From Bacillota bacterium (lineage in GTDB: Bacteria; Bacillota; DSM-12270; Thermacetogeniales; Thermacetogeniaceae), in NCBI GenBank assembly GCA_029907475.1, contig JARYLU010000007.1, positions 54,735-101,564 on the forward strand: a DNA stretch of 46,830 bases, written 5' to 3'. Under the pieces are notes generated by a model that was given only the letters and a program-made list of their open reading frames with translations, made no database searches and was not told the origin of the DNA. The position numbers were made by a program, and so were the translations under genes. Positions 40,311-46,830 of this stretch are shown one piece after another. Position 1 is the first letter of the stretch. Every line of letters starts with the position of its first letter.

Positions 40311-42406
40311 CCTTCTCCCGCCCTTCGGAACAAATCTTCCACCATTTCCGCCGCGTCGAAATCGCCTGCAACAGTAGTCTCTTTTCCGCCCCGTTCAAAC
40401 GAGCGGTTCCTCTTCTTCTGCTCGATGGGCGCTCCTTCAGGCAGGGGCGGGATCTGTACCTCCGCCGCCCGCTGCGGCACGACCTCCGCGAGCGTCTCTA
40501 CCGCCGTTCCCCGGATTTCCCGCGCCTGGGGAAGGTCTTTCATCCAGTCGATCTTTCTGAGATAAAGCGGAAGCGTCCACCTGACCAGGGCCACCGCCGC
40601 GAGCGGGTCCATGCCGGAGAGCTCTTCAGGTTCCATAAGGGGCCTTCGGACAACGGTTTCGGTCCGCTTCGGCATCTCGACGCGGTTCCAGGGCAGCGTG
40701 ACGTTCTTCCTCTCGGTCTCGGCATACACCGCCGCCTCTCCCAGGCGAGACGAAAAGTACCGGGTGGTCGTGGCGTCGTCCCCGCCCAGAAAGAGCTGGA
40801 TGGGGCAGTTCGCCATGATGTTCTCGGCGTCGGCCGCCCCGTAGTTGTCCTGCAGCTGCTTCAGCCCCTGCAGCACGAACTGGATTTTTATTCCGAGGCT
40901 CCGGGCGGTGGAGATGACCTCCCTGAACCCCGGCACCTGCCCGATATTCGCGAACTCGTCGAGCAAAAAGCGCGTCGAATTCGGGAGCTTTCCCCCATTC
41001 TCCGCGGCAAGCCCGTAGAGGCGCCTGAAAAAGAAATAGTAAAACGCCGCCAGCACGGGCCGCAAATGCCCCGCACCGACGGGGATAACGCAGAAAAGGG
41101 CGGCCTTCCCCCGCCCTATTGCGGAGAGATCTATTTCGTGCCGGGAAAGGAGCTGCGCCACGGATGCCGTCCGCGCCACGTTCAGCTTGGCCGAAAGACC
41201 GCTTACGGCGTTGTCGTAGTTGCTCGAGACCGCGCCGCGCCATTCTTCGTAGCCTTCAAGCCGCAGGCTGCCCGTTTTATACGCTTTTTCGAACCGTTCA
41301 TTCAGCACCTCCGCCGGCCAGGAGAGGAGGCTGAGCGCAGAGCGGAGGTGGGTCTGCTCCTCCGGGAAATCGGCGCGGAGCAGGTAGACTAACGCTTTCA
41401 GAAGCTGGATTTCCTTCATCATGAAGTACCCGGACCTGTCGGCCACCGCGTTCTGCACGATTGCAGTTGCAAAAGCGGTGATTTCCTCGTCGTCCCGGCA
41501 TTCCAGAACCGGGTTCCAGCAGTTCCCCCACTCCGGCTGCATGAGGTTGAACACGAACACTTCGTAACCCCTTGACCTGAGCCAGGGGGACAGCAGGCAG
41601 GCGAGTTCCCCTTTCGGGTCGGTGAGCACCAAGCTCTCTCCCTCCACTGCCGCCGCGACCGCGTTCGGAACCACAAAGGAGTAGCTTTTTCCCCCGCCCG
41701 TGCCTGCGATCACGGCAGCGTGTTGAGGGAGCGGGGGAATACATTTATCCGGATAAAGGCGAACGATTCTCCCGTCCAGCTTTCCGATAACCGTGCCCCC
41801 GCCAAACCCTCCCTCTTCTCCTTCTTTTGGAGGGCCGAAATTCGCCACGTGAACCAGGTCCGCGTCTCCGGCCCAGCGCCGCGTTCCCTTTGCGGCGTTT
41901 TCCGCGACCGGCAGGCCGTGAACCCGCCTGGCGCTGTGCTCTCTGCCGCCTCTTCCTCCGGCGTAAAAGGACAGCAGGAGACCCACAGCGCCACCCAGCA
42001 CCAGGCCAAGCCTCCCGGCCCGGTTTGCGGGGTTGTGCAGTTTGCGGCCGGAAAGCCAGGACTGCCACACTACCGGGGGAGCCTGGCGTTCTATGAAGCG
42101 GTGCTCCTGAAGGTCGAGCTTCGGTAAAGACTGTAAGAAGTTTACGGTGTAGGCGAAAGTTACGGCAAAAAGAAAAGCGCAGACCGGCACCAGCAAGACA
42201 GCAGCGTGCTTTCCCCTGCTCCGGTCGAAAACGAGACCGGCTAAAAGTAAAAGCGTAAGAAAACCGGGAACAGGCCAGAGATAGGCGAGAGCAACAATGC
42301 ATACAGCTGCTGCGCCCAGTAAAATAACCGCCTTCTTCTCTTGAAGGCAATCGCGTATCCGCGAAAAATCCGATTTTCCAATGCCCTGAAATACTCTCAA
42401 AGTCAT
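40307..42406 (-). CDS. VirD4/TraG-type type IV coupling protein
   Basis: This 699-aa ATPase links the relaxosome to the conjugation channel. N-terminal hydrophobic segments (about 25-90 and 133-150) anchor it. Walker A GTGGGKS lies near 235-241, LVLTDPKGEL follows, and FLLDEFANIGQVPGF holds Walker B, with FVLQGLKQLQDNYG and NCPIQLFLGG downstream, all VirD4 signatures. GGGAGG precedes ATG 42406. This is the strongest evidence that the element is conjugative or mobilisable. Confidence 0.95.
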   Translation of the reverse strand: MTLRVFQGIGKSDFSRIRDCLQEKKAVILLGAAAVCIVALAYLWPVPGFLTLLLLAGLVFDRSRGKHAAVLLVPVCAFLFAVTFAYTVNFLQSLPKLDLQEHRFIERQAPPVVWQSWLSGRKLHNPANRAGRLGLVLGGAVGLLLSFYAGGRGGREHSARRVHGLPVAENAAKGTRRWAGDADLVHVANFGPPKEGEEGGFGGGTVIGKLDGRIVRLYPDKCIPPLPQHAAVIAGTGGGKSYSFVVPNAVAAAVEGESLVLTDPKGELACLLSPWLRSRGYEVFVFNLMQPEWGNCWNPVLECRDDEEITAFATAIVQNAVADRSGYFMMKEIQLLKALVYLLRADFPEEQTHLRSALSLLSWPAEVLNERFEKAYKTGSLRLEGYEEWRGAVSSNYDNAVSGLSAKLNVARTASVAQLLSRHEIDLSAIGRGKAALFCVIPVGAGHLRPVLAAFYYFFFRRLYGLAAENGGKLPNSTRFLLDEFANIGQVPGFREVISTARSLGIKIQFVLQGLKQLQDNYGAADAENIMANCPIQLFLGGDDATTTRYFSSRLGEAAVYAETERKNVTLPWNRVEMPKRTETVVRRPLMEPEELSGMDPLAAVALVRWTLPLYLRKIDWMKDLPQAREIRGTAVETLAEVVPQRAAEVQIPPLPEGAPIEQKKRNRSFERGGKETTVAGDFDAAEMVEDLFRRAGEG

Positions 42407-42526
42407 TTTGGCTTAACCTCCCTTTAAATCCCTCTCCAAGAGGGAAACTGCTTCCTTCTCCTCATCTTCTCGCCTCCCTGATACGGCTGTTAACGAAAGA
42501 CAAAAAAAGGGCCGGGTTCTCAAAAA

Positions 42527-42550
42527 AATAAAAAAACCGGCATCCGGTTT
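42527..42550 (-). terminator. Terminator after the 43437-42580 gene
   Basis: AAACCGG/CCGGTTT with a 3-nt loop, followed on the minus strand by seven U, 30 bp past the stop. Confidence 0.8.
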
Positions 42551-42579
42551 CTGTCTGTTGTTATTTTGATTGCCGCCTT

Positions 42580-43437
42580 TCAGCTTAAATAAAGATCAGC
42601 GTATTTATCTTCTCGATCAACCCCCGTCTTTTTTACTTTTTTTGCTTCATTGAGGTATAAATCGGCGTACTTTTCTTCCAGATCCTTTTGCTTCAGGGGT
42701 TTCACCCCGCCTGTGCCGTAACTCTTTCGCACTGCATTAATAAACAGGCCTTCAAGGCTGTCAACTTTTACGGGTTTCTTTAAGTACTTGATCGCCGATG
42801 TTACCGCCTTATTTATTTTAACGGGATCGCCGCCGCCCTCAAGGAGCAATAATTTCGCAAACCAGAAGGGAAATTCGTAACCATTTGATTCGGCGTGCTT
42901 AATTACCTGTTCAACTTCCTCATCCTTACAGACAACAGACAAATTTTCGGGCTCGTGACCGGGGGGATCGCCTGTACCTTGATCGCACTTAGTTTCTTGT
43001 TGTATGTATGTATGATTATTATTAGTTAGATCATTATTTAGTAGTGTCGGGTTTCCCGGATACGGGTTTCCCGTATCCGGATTTTCCGGAAATGGGTTTT
43101 CTTTGCCTGTATTTGCCGGGCGTTCATAAATTATATATTCATACCCGAGAATCTTCCCCTTGTCATCTCGAATCTTTTTACGTTCGAGGTAACCCTGTAC
43201 TTCTAATTCCTTAAGTCCCGCGTAAACTGCATCACGACCGTCTGTTGACTGGTTGATAAGATCTTTAACGTAGATTTTCCAATCATCCGGTTTGCTCAGG
43301 AGGTAGGATAATAAACCCTTTGCTTTCCAGCTCAGCTTTACGTTGCTCAAAAATGCCTTATCAATAACTGCATAGGGATTTTTTCTTTTCCTCGTTCTGA
43401 TGATCTGGCAGTCCTTCCCTTTTTCACATGAACTCAT
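42580..43437 (-). CDS. Replication-initiator-like helix-turn-helix protein
   Basis: This 285-aa protein begins with the conserved region NPYAVIDKAFLSNVKLSWKA and KGLLSYLLSKPDDWKIYVKDL found in replication/HTH proteins of Firmicute phages and plasmids (DnaD/RepA-N style). A repetitive Asn/Pro linker (NPFPENPDTGNPYPGNP) follows. The C-terminal part is DnaD-like in spirit, with the motif KYADLYL occurring twice. AAAGGGGAG precedes the ATG. It probably starts replication of the excised element. Confidence 0.75.
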   Translation of the reverse strand: MSSCEKGKDCQIIRTRKRKNPYAVIDKAFLSNVKLSWKAKGLLSYLLSKPDDWKIYVKDLINQSTDGRDAVYAGLKELEVQGYLERKKIRDDKGKILGYEYIIYERPANTGKENPFPENPDTGNPYPGNPTLLNNDLTNNNHTYIQQETKCDQGTGDPPGHEPENLSVVCKDEEVEQVIKHAESNGYEFPFWFAKLLLLEGGGDPVKINKAVTSAIKYLKKPVKVDSLEGLFINAVRKSYGTGGVKPLKQKDLEEKYADLYLNEAKKVKKTGVDREDKYADLYLS

Positions 43438-43518
43438 AGCAGACTCCCCTTTCTAAAGAATAGCCACTCTCGCTGAATCCAACCCTTCTTCTCGAAATAT
43501 TCCAGGTAAACAGCAATA

Positions 43519-44412
43519 CTATATGGAAAAACTGATCTGCCTTATTCTCTTTCTCGACGCAACCGCCAACCGGTTCAGCCAGAGGGATTCAATCCGGCGC
43601 GGCTTGCTTAACCCTTTTCGCTCACCGGTACTCCCCACCCCGGATATATGGCACGGGACCTCCCGGTCGTGCCTCTCCCAACCCGCGTACCACTCATCGT
43701 ACTCCGGGCACCGGTAGCCGGAGAGAGCCGCCATCCCGGAAAACCCATCCAGCAGCCCGGCCAGCTCCTCGTGTCTCTCCCGCGGGAGCTCCAGGTCGTA
43801 TATACCGGGGTCAACGCGGGAGCCCGGGAAATATGGAGGGTCCAGGTATACCAGGATGTCTTTCCCGTCGTACCGTTTCAGGATTTCAGCAAAGTCCAGG
43901 CATTCCACCTGCACCCGCCGGAACATCTCACCGAAACTATCCAGCCTCTCCTGGGAGTTAAGCCATCTTGATACGGCCTTCCCGCCGGTGTCACATCCCC
44001 ACCTCCCGGGAGTCGCCCTGCCGCCCGCAAACTTCTGCTGGGTCAGGGTGAAAAACCGCCACGCTCTTTTTACCGGGTCCCCCGCAACAGGCATCTCGAT
44101 GCAATCCCGGAATTCCTTCCGTGAGTACGGCGTCCACCGGAGCATCTCCCGCAGCTCATCCCTCATTTTGCTATCCCTGAGCACCCGGAAGAAGTTGACC
44201 AGTTCCTCGTCTTTGTCGTTGTAGACATAATGCGCCTTAACCCCGTCCGCGTCGTTCCGGCGCATAATCTCCAGCAGCATACTCGCCGCCCCTCCGAACA
44301 CGTCTATGAAGACACGGTAGCTTCCGGGGGGCGGGAGCAGATCTGCTATCCAGGATGCAAGACATGCCTTACCTCCCGGGTAATGCAATACGGCTATTGC
44401 CAGCGCTGTCAC
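43519..44412 (-). CDS. DNA adenine methyltransferase, Dam/D12 class
   Basis: This 297-aa N6-adenine methyltransferase has the SAM-binding motif VFIDVFGGAASMLLE and catalytic DILVYLDPPYFPGS. The start HYPGGK is typical of the family. GTG 44412 lies inside the SD AGGAGGTGA, so translation may really begin at TTG 44388, just before HYPGGK. No cognate nuclease is adjacent, so it is an orphan that probably protects the element from host restriction. Confidence 0.9.
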   Translation of the reverse strand: MTALAIAVLHYPGGKACLASWIADLLPPPGSYRVFIDVFGGAASMLLEIMRRNDADGVKAHYVYNDKDEELVNFFRVLRDSKMRDELREMLRWTPYSRKEFRDCIEMPVAGDPVKRAWRFFTLTQQKFAGGRATPGRWGCDTGGKAVSRWLNSQERLDSFGEMFRRVQVECLDFAEILKRYDGKDILVYLDPPYFPGSRVDPGIYDLELPRERHEELAGLLDGFSGMAALSGYRCPEYDEWYAGWERHDREVPCHISGVGSTGERKGLSKPRRIESLWLNRLAVASRKRIRQISFSI

Positions 44413-44614
44413 CTCCTAACCCCGGGAGCCCGGGCCCCGGCTCCCTTAACCCCGGCCCCGGGCCCGGCGAACCGTTTTCTCCGGCTATTTCGGCAGTCGC
44501 ATTAACCTCTTCCGTAACAACCTCTATCCAGTAGCAATCCTCGCACACCTCAATCCCGCTGCATTCGCTCACAACAACCTTTTCAATGTTTCTGAAGCAG
44601 TACCCGCACAGCAT
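44369..44614 (-). CDS. Small zinc-finger protein with Gly/Pro tail
   Basis: This 81-aa ORF has CGYCFRNIEKVV and CEDCYW, a four-Cys zinc site near the N-terminus, then a low-complexity GSPGPGPGLREPGPGLPG tail encoded by GC palindromes. It overlaps the Dam gene start by 44 bp. GGGGGTAGGCGG precedes the ATG. Coupling to Dam is likely; function unknown. Confidence 0.55.
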   Translation of the reverse strand: MLCGYCFRNIEKVVVSECSGIEVCEDCYWIEVVTEEVNATAEIAGENGSPGPGPGLREPGPGLPGLGGDSAGNSRIALPGR

Positions 44615-44627
44615 ACCGCCTACCCCC

Positions 44628-45050
44628 TCAGTCTACGTCTTCCCCTTCCCACCTGCCCCCTTCGGCCAGGTCCCTCAGAGCCGCAAGATCGCCCCTGTTC
44701 AGCCGGAACTCCCTGTTCCTGCCGGCCCCCTTTTTATCTGCCGCCAGCGTCTTGATAATCAGCCAGATCCCCGAGCCCCTGACTCCCCCGGCCCAGTCCA
44801 GGGCCAGGCCGTGCCTGGCCTCCAGGAACCCGGCCGCCGCCCGGCCCAGGGCCACCGGGTCCAGGTCCCGGGCCGGGCGAAGGACCAGGACTACCGCTTT
44901 CGTCCTTTTGGGGTGTTCGAAGTAGGTCCCCGGCTGCCAGAACTGCCTTCCCTTAAGGTTGCAGCGCTTGGAATCGAACAGGGGCGCAATTCGGTTTGTC
45001 AGTCTCGAGATCCGCTGGGGATTTTTCAGCAGATAAGCGCGTACATACAT
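44628..45050 (-). CDS. Hypothetical 140-aa basic protein
   Basis: The protein is Arg-rich, with strands VVLVLRPARDLD and GIWLIIKTLAAD flanking a helix. No family is recognised. GGAGGCGAGAAA precedes ATG 45050, and it starts within 3 bp of the RHH gene stop, so the two form an operon. It could serve mobilisation, by context only. Confidence 0.6.
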   Translation of the reverse strand: MYVRAYLLKNPQRISRLTNRIAPLFDSKRCNLKGRQFWQPGTYFEHPKRTKAVVLVLRPARDLDPVALGRAAAGFLEARHGLALDWAGGVRGSGIWLIIKTLAADKKGAGRNREFRLNRGDLAALRDLAEGGRWEGEDVD

Positions 45051-45052
45051 CT

Positions 45053-45397
45053 TTATTTCTCGCCTCCCTCTTCCAGCGGTTCGGAAATAGAATCCCTCCT
45101 GGCCATGAGCCTGGACGCCTTGGCCAGGTACTTACGCTGAACGTCCTCCGGTCTCTCTTTCCTGGCGACGGAAGCAACGTCGCACATGGCGTAGAAAGCC
45201 GCCCTTGAAAAGAGAGCGGCGTCCCGTGAGTTATCCGCTATTTTTTCAAGCAGCAGAGCCAGTTCGACATGTTCCCTGCAGGCCCTCGCAACAACTGCTG
45301 AAAAGGAAGTATGTTCTTCTTTGGCTTCCTTTCGCATTGTTCGTGCCACGCTGATCGGGAGATTTACTGTAGTTTTTTCGGTCGTCTTTTTGCGCAT
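45053..45397 (-). CDS. Ribbon-helix-helix protein, possible MobC/ParG-type accessory factor
   Basis: This 114-aa protein has an N-terminal beta strand KTTVNLPISVARTMRKEAKE followed by the helix pair of RHH (CopG/Arc) domains, and a helical C-terminal tail. GGAGGTGTC precedes the ATG. TTGGTTACACC repeats start 40 bp upstream and continue across the non-coding region, so it probably binds them, either as autorepressor, partition factor or oriT accessory protein. Confidence 0.7.
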   Translation of the reverse strand: MRKKTTEKTTVNLPISVARTMRKEAKEEHTSFSAVVARACREHVELALLLEKIADNSRDAALFSRAAFYAMCDVASVARKERPEDVQRKYLAKASRLMARRDSISEPLEEGGEK

Positions 45398-45577
45398 GAG
45401 ACACCTCCGTTAGTGATTTAAGAGATAGGTGAAACACTTTGGTTACACCGTCTCAGTGTTTAACCCCCTGAGCTAGGTACTGTAACTCCTCCGCCTTTTG
45501 CTTCGCTCATGCCTTCCCTCTTGGTTACACCCGGGTATTGCCGGCTCCTTGAGGTGTGTCCGAACGGACGCACCCGG

Positions 45578-45616
45578 CCGGTTTCCCGGCTGCAGGCAAT
45601 CTTGCCGGGAAACCGG
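45578..45616. repeat. Perfect 13-bp stem hairpin
   Basis: CCGGTTTCCCGGC (45578-45590) and its exact complement (45604-45616) flank a 13-nt loop. No U-tract follows on either side, so it is not an obvious terminator. Confidence 0.75.
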
Positions 45617-45650
45617 CAATTTACCTGGTCCCGGCGGCGGCCAGGTCAAG

Positions 45651-45704
45651 GTGTAACCAAATGGATACACCTTCCCGCTCTTTGGTGTATCCATTTGGTT
45701 ACAC
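45651..45704. repeat. 21-bp perfect inverted repeat with 12-bp spacer
   Basis: Arms 45651-45671 and 45684-45704 are exact reverse complements beginning GTGTAACCAAATGG. Each arm is itself partly palindromic (GTGTA ... TACAC). The TTGGTTACAC core also occurs singly at 45439-45448 and 45521-45530, giving iteron-like spacing. Confidence 0.85.
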
Positions 45705-45987
45705 TTTAGAGGCCCTGCGGGGCCTTGGGCCCGGCGGTGCCCGGGCGAAACCCGGTTACCCGGCGGAGGAACGTCCGGAGCAGGTAAGTACTGGGAAGGG
45801 TTTGGTCAAGGCACTCTATGGAATATAAGGGGAATACCTCTAACCCTTGCTGCCATGCGCCGTCCGGCGGCGGATTAGCGCGGTTTATTAAAATGTTTAG
45901 GCCAGGGGGTAGCCGGGACCCGGAGCGGGAGCGGAGGGGGATAGCCTGGATCACATCCCACCAAAAAACAAGAACCCGTGAAAAGAA

Positions 45988-46028
45988 AAACGGCCCGGCG
46001 CCCCGTTTATCCCGGACCCAGGCCGTTT
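45988..46028 (-). terminator. Terminator downstream of the HU gene
   Basis: AAACGGCC pairs with GGCCGTTT around an inner GC-rich stem. On the minus strand the second arm runs into UUUUUCUUUU. It lies 21 bp past the HU stop. Confidence 0.75.
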
Positions 46029-46048
46029 GACTATCTATTGCCGGTTGC

Positions 46049-46324
46049 TCAGCCGGCAACCGATTCTTTTAATTGCTTACCGGGCTTAAAACTGACTGTG
46101 GTCGTTGCAGGGATAATAATCTCTTCGCCGGTCTGGGGATTCCTGCCCTTGCGTTCTTTTCTTTCTCTCGGTTCGAATGATCCAAAGCCGATCACTTGAA
46201 CCTTTTCCCCGCTGGCGACGGTTCCGGCAATCACATCGAATACCGCATCCACGGCTTTTCCGGCCGCCTTCTTGGTTATTTCGGCTCTTTTAGCCACTTC
46301 TGTTACGAGATCCATTTTGTTCAT
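46049..46324 (-). CDS. HU family DNA-binding protein
   Basis: This 91-aa histone-like protein starts MNKMDLVTEVAKRAEI, has the conserved GFGSFEPRERKERKGRNPQT arm and ends in VSFKPGKQLKESV. It bends DNA and could assist integration or transfer. ATG 46324 overlaps the upstream frame stop (TTATGA). The only SD (GGGAGGTGA, 46382-46390) is separated from it by a large hairpin, so expression may depend on that structure or on coupling. Confidence 0.93.
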   Translation of the reverse strand: MNKMDLVTEVAKRAEITKKAAGKAVDAVFDVIAGTVASGEKVQVIGFGSFEPRERKERKGRNPQTGEEIIIPATTTVSFKPGKQLKESVAG

Positions 46325-46830
46325 AAAAATTCACGGCGCGGAAACCCACGACCTTGTGCCGTGGGAGGAAGCGCCGCTAGGTCACCTCCCATATTAAATA
46401 TCAAAGTGTCAGCATCTTGAAATTTCTTGATCTTGTTTACGCTTGCTCCGTTGTACAGCTCCCGGCCGGCAGGGTCTGCTATGCGTACGGCGCCACGGCT
46501 GAACAAAGTATTGACGTAGCCCGTAATAGTCTTACCGGCCTTGTTGCGGTATTCGATCAGATCGTATTTTTGAATCCTTAACCCGGCTTTGTTTACCAGA
46601 CAACGGTTTGCGTTGGCTGGCTGCCTCACTCCCCCTTTGCCGGGGTTTGCCCGGTGCAACTGCCGGTTCTTTTGCCGGACGTAGCGGCCGCGAAACACGC
46701 GGTTATCCCCGAGTTGAGGTTCAATGCCGTATGCCGCATGAACTGCGGCTAAGGCGTCGTTGGTGTGAGTTTTGACCAAGTTGAGTTTTTCCCGTGACGC
46801 GGCTACCTGTTCGGCCGTTACAAATGCGAT
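46321..46830 (-). CDS. IscB-like RuvC nuclease, C-terminal part (5' end outside window)
   Basis: 169 residues are visible and the frame is open at the window edge. LVKTHTNDALAAV has the H-x-x-D-A pattern of the RuvC-III motif (His22, Asp25 of the visible part). RYVRQKNRQLHRANPGKGGVR and the later DLIEYRNKAGKTITGYVN, SRGAVRIADPAGRELYNG segments match the C-terminal region of IscB proteins as I know them. IscB proteins are RNA-guided nucleases carried by IS200/IS605-like transposons. The HNH domain and the RuvC-I/II parts would lie to the right. The last 20 or so codons run through a palindrome and may be read-through. Confidence 0.7.
   Translation of the reverse strand: MAFVTAEQVAASREKLNLVKTHTNDALAAVHAAYGIEPQLGDNRVFRGRYVRQKNRQLHRANPGKGGVRQPANANRCLVNKAGLRIQKYDLIEYRNKAGKTITGYVNTLFSRGAVRIADPAGRELYNGASVNKIKKFQDADTLIFNMGGDLAALPPTAQGRGFPRREFL
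46334..46376. repeat. Nested palindrome at the end of the IscB-like gene
   Basis: CGGCGC (46334-46339) pairs with GCGCCG (46371-46376), and inside it CCCACG (46345-46350) with CGTGGG (46360-46365). Imperfect subterminal hairpins like this mark IS200/IS605-type element ends, which fits the IscB-like gene next to it. Confidence 0.5.

Larger units (their letters stand above)
45398..45987. other. Repeat-rich non-coding region, candidate origin/oriT/centromere
   Basis: No supported gene lies here. It contains four TTGGTTACAC motifs, a 21-bp perfect inverted repeat (45651-45704), a 13-bp-stem hairpin (45578-45616), and a near-perfect hairpin GGTGTGTCCG/CGGACGCACC (45553-45574). Further GC-rich palindromes lie at 45625-45645 and 45720-45740. 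The dense secondary structure next to a RHH gene suggests a replication, transfer or partition site. Confidence 0.55.
21061..46830. mobile_element. Serine-integrase integrative element, probably conjugative/mobilisable (right end outside window)
   Basis: The segment begins at the break in feoB with a large serine recombinase. It carries regulatory XRE pairs, ImmA, ArdC, a VirD4/TraG coupling protein, a replication-type wHTH protein, Dam and Dcm methyltransferases, a RHH protein and HU. Base composition alternates between GC-rich backbone genes and AT-rich cargo (about 23.2-24.9 kb and 30.4-34.9 kb). No relaxase or VirB4 is visible, so whether it transfers by itself cannot be decided here. Confidence 0.85.

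Noticed and set aside
43060-43110. Short repeats with GGGTTTCCCG
   Set aside because: They encode the Asn/Pro linker of the replication-type protein and are explained by coding sequence.
21061-46830. Prophage interpretation of the element
   Set aside because: No terminase, portal, capsid or tail genes are visible; the coupling protein and ArdC favour a conjugative or mobilisable element.

Overview
The window looks like the chromosome of an anaerobic, spore-former-type Firmicute (Peptococcaceae/Desulfotomaculum-like, by inference). The reasons are a complete ctsR-mcsA-mcsB-clpC operon with a CtsR box, strong Shine-Dalgarno (SD) sequences, a GC-rich backbone, and a tungsten-type aldehyde:ferredoxin oxidoreductase (AOR) locus with NuoEFG-like electron-transfer subunits. 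No rRNA, tRNA or CRISPR array was seen.

Host region, 1-21060. The left edge holds a coiled-coil gene end and a 5'-truncated multicopper-oxidase-like remnant. Next come the stress operon (823-5441, minus), a histidine phosphatase, a tandem HD/HD-GYP gene broken by a frameshift, and a small helical protein with its own promoter and terminator. A redox block follows: an E1-like ThiF/MoeB protein, a polyferredoxin, AOR, a MoaD-like carrier and NuoE/NuoF/NuoG-like subunits (8283-15229, plus), which together would make and run a pterin-cofactor aldehyde oxidoreductase coupled to ferredoxin and NAD(P). A CoA-disulfide-reductase/rhodanese fusion, a MarR regulator and a beta-CASP nuclease are on the minus strand. 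feoA and a feoB transport domain close the region.

Integrated element, about 21061 to beyond the right edge. feoB is cut inside a conserved motif by an element whose large serine recombinase reads out across the junction, so its C-terminus is encoded by host feoB DNA read antisense. The element carries: (i) a minus-strand operon of an unrecognised HTH-plus-'KLTISDY' protein family, including a copy split by an in-frame TGA; (ii) four divergent pairs of XRE regulators with palindromic operators, two followed by coiled-coil genes; (iii) hicB with a frameshifted hicA, and an ImmA/IrrE protease with zinc ribbons; (iv) an AT-rich plus-strand defence-like cassette of C5-cytosine methyltransferase, GHKL ATPase, unknown protein and Vsr-like nuclease; (v) a minus-strand ArdC, hypothetical, S1-domain, TraG/VirD4, replication-type wHTH and Dam-like block typical of a conjugative or mobilisable element; (vi) a ribbon-helix-helix gene beside a 650-bp repeat-rich non-coding region; and (vii) HU and the 3' part of an IscB-like gene at the edge.

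Features not captured by ordinary annotation: a roughly 290-nt highly structured RNA with its own promoter and terminator (38125-38417); a candidate type I toxin-antitoxin (40-aa membrane peptide with a convergent antisense RNA, 36760-36952); a repeated leader in which a GC hairpin sits between SD and AUG (three element genes, with similar layouts at 9396 and 46334); and the cassette at 30515-34659. All calls come from reading the sequence; no database search was run.
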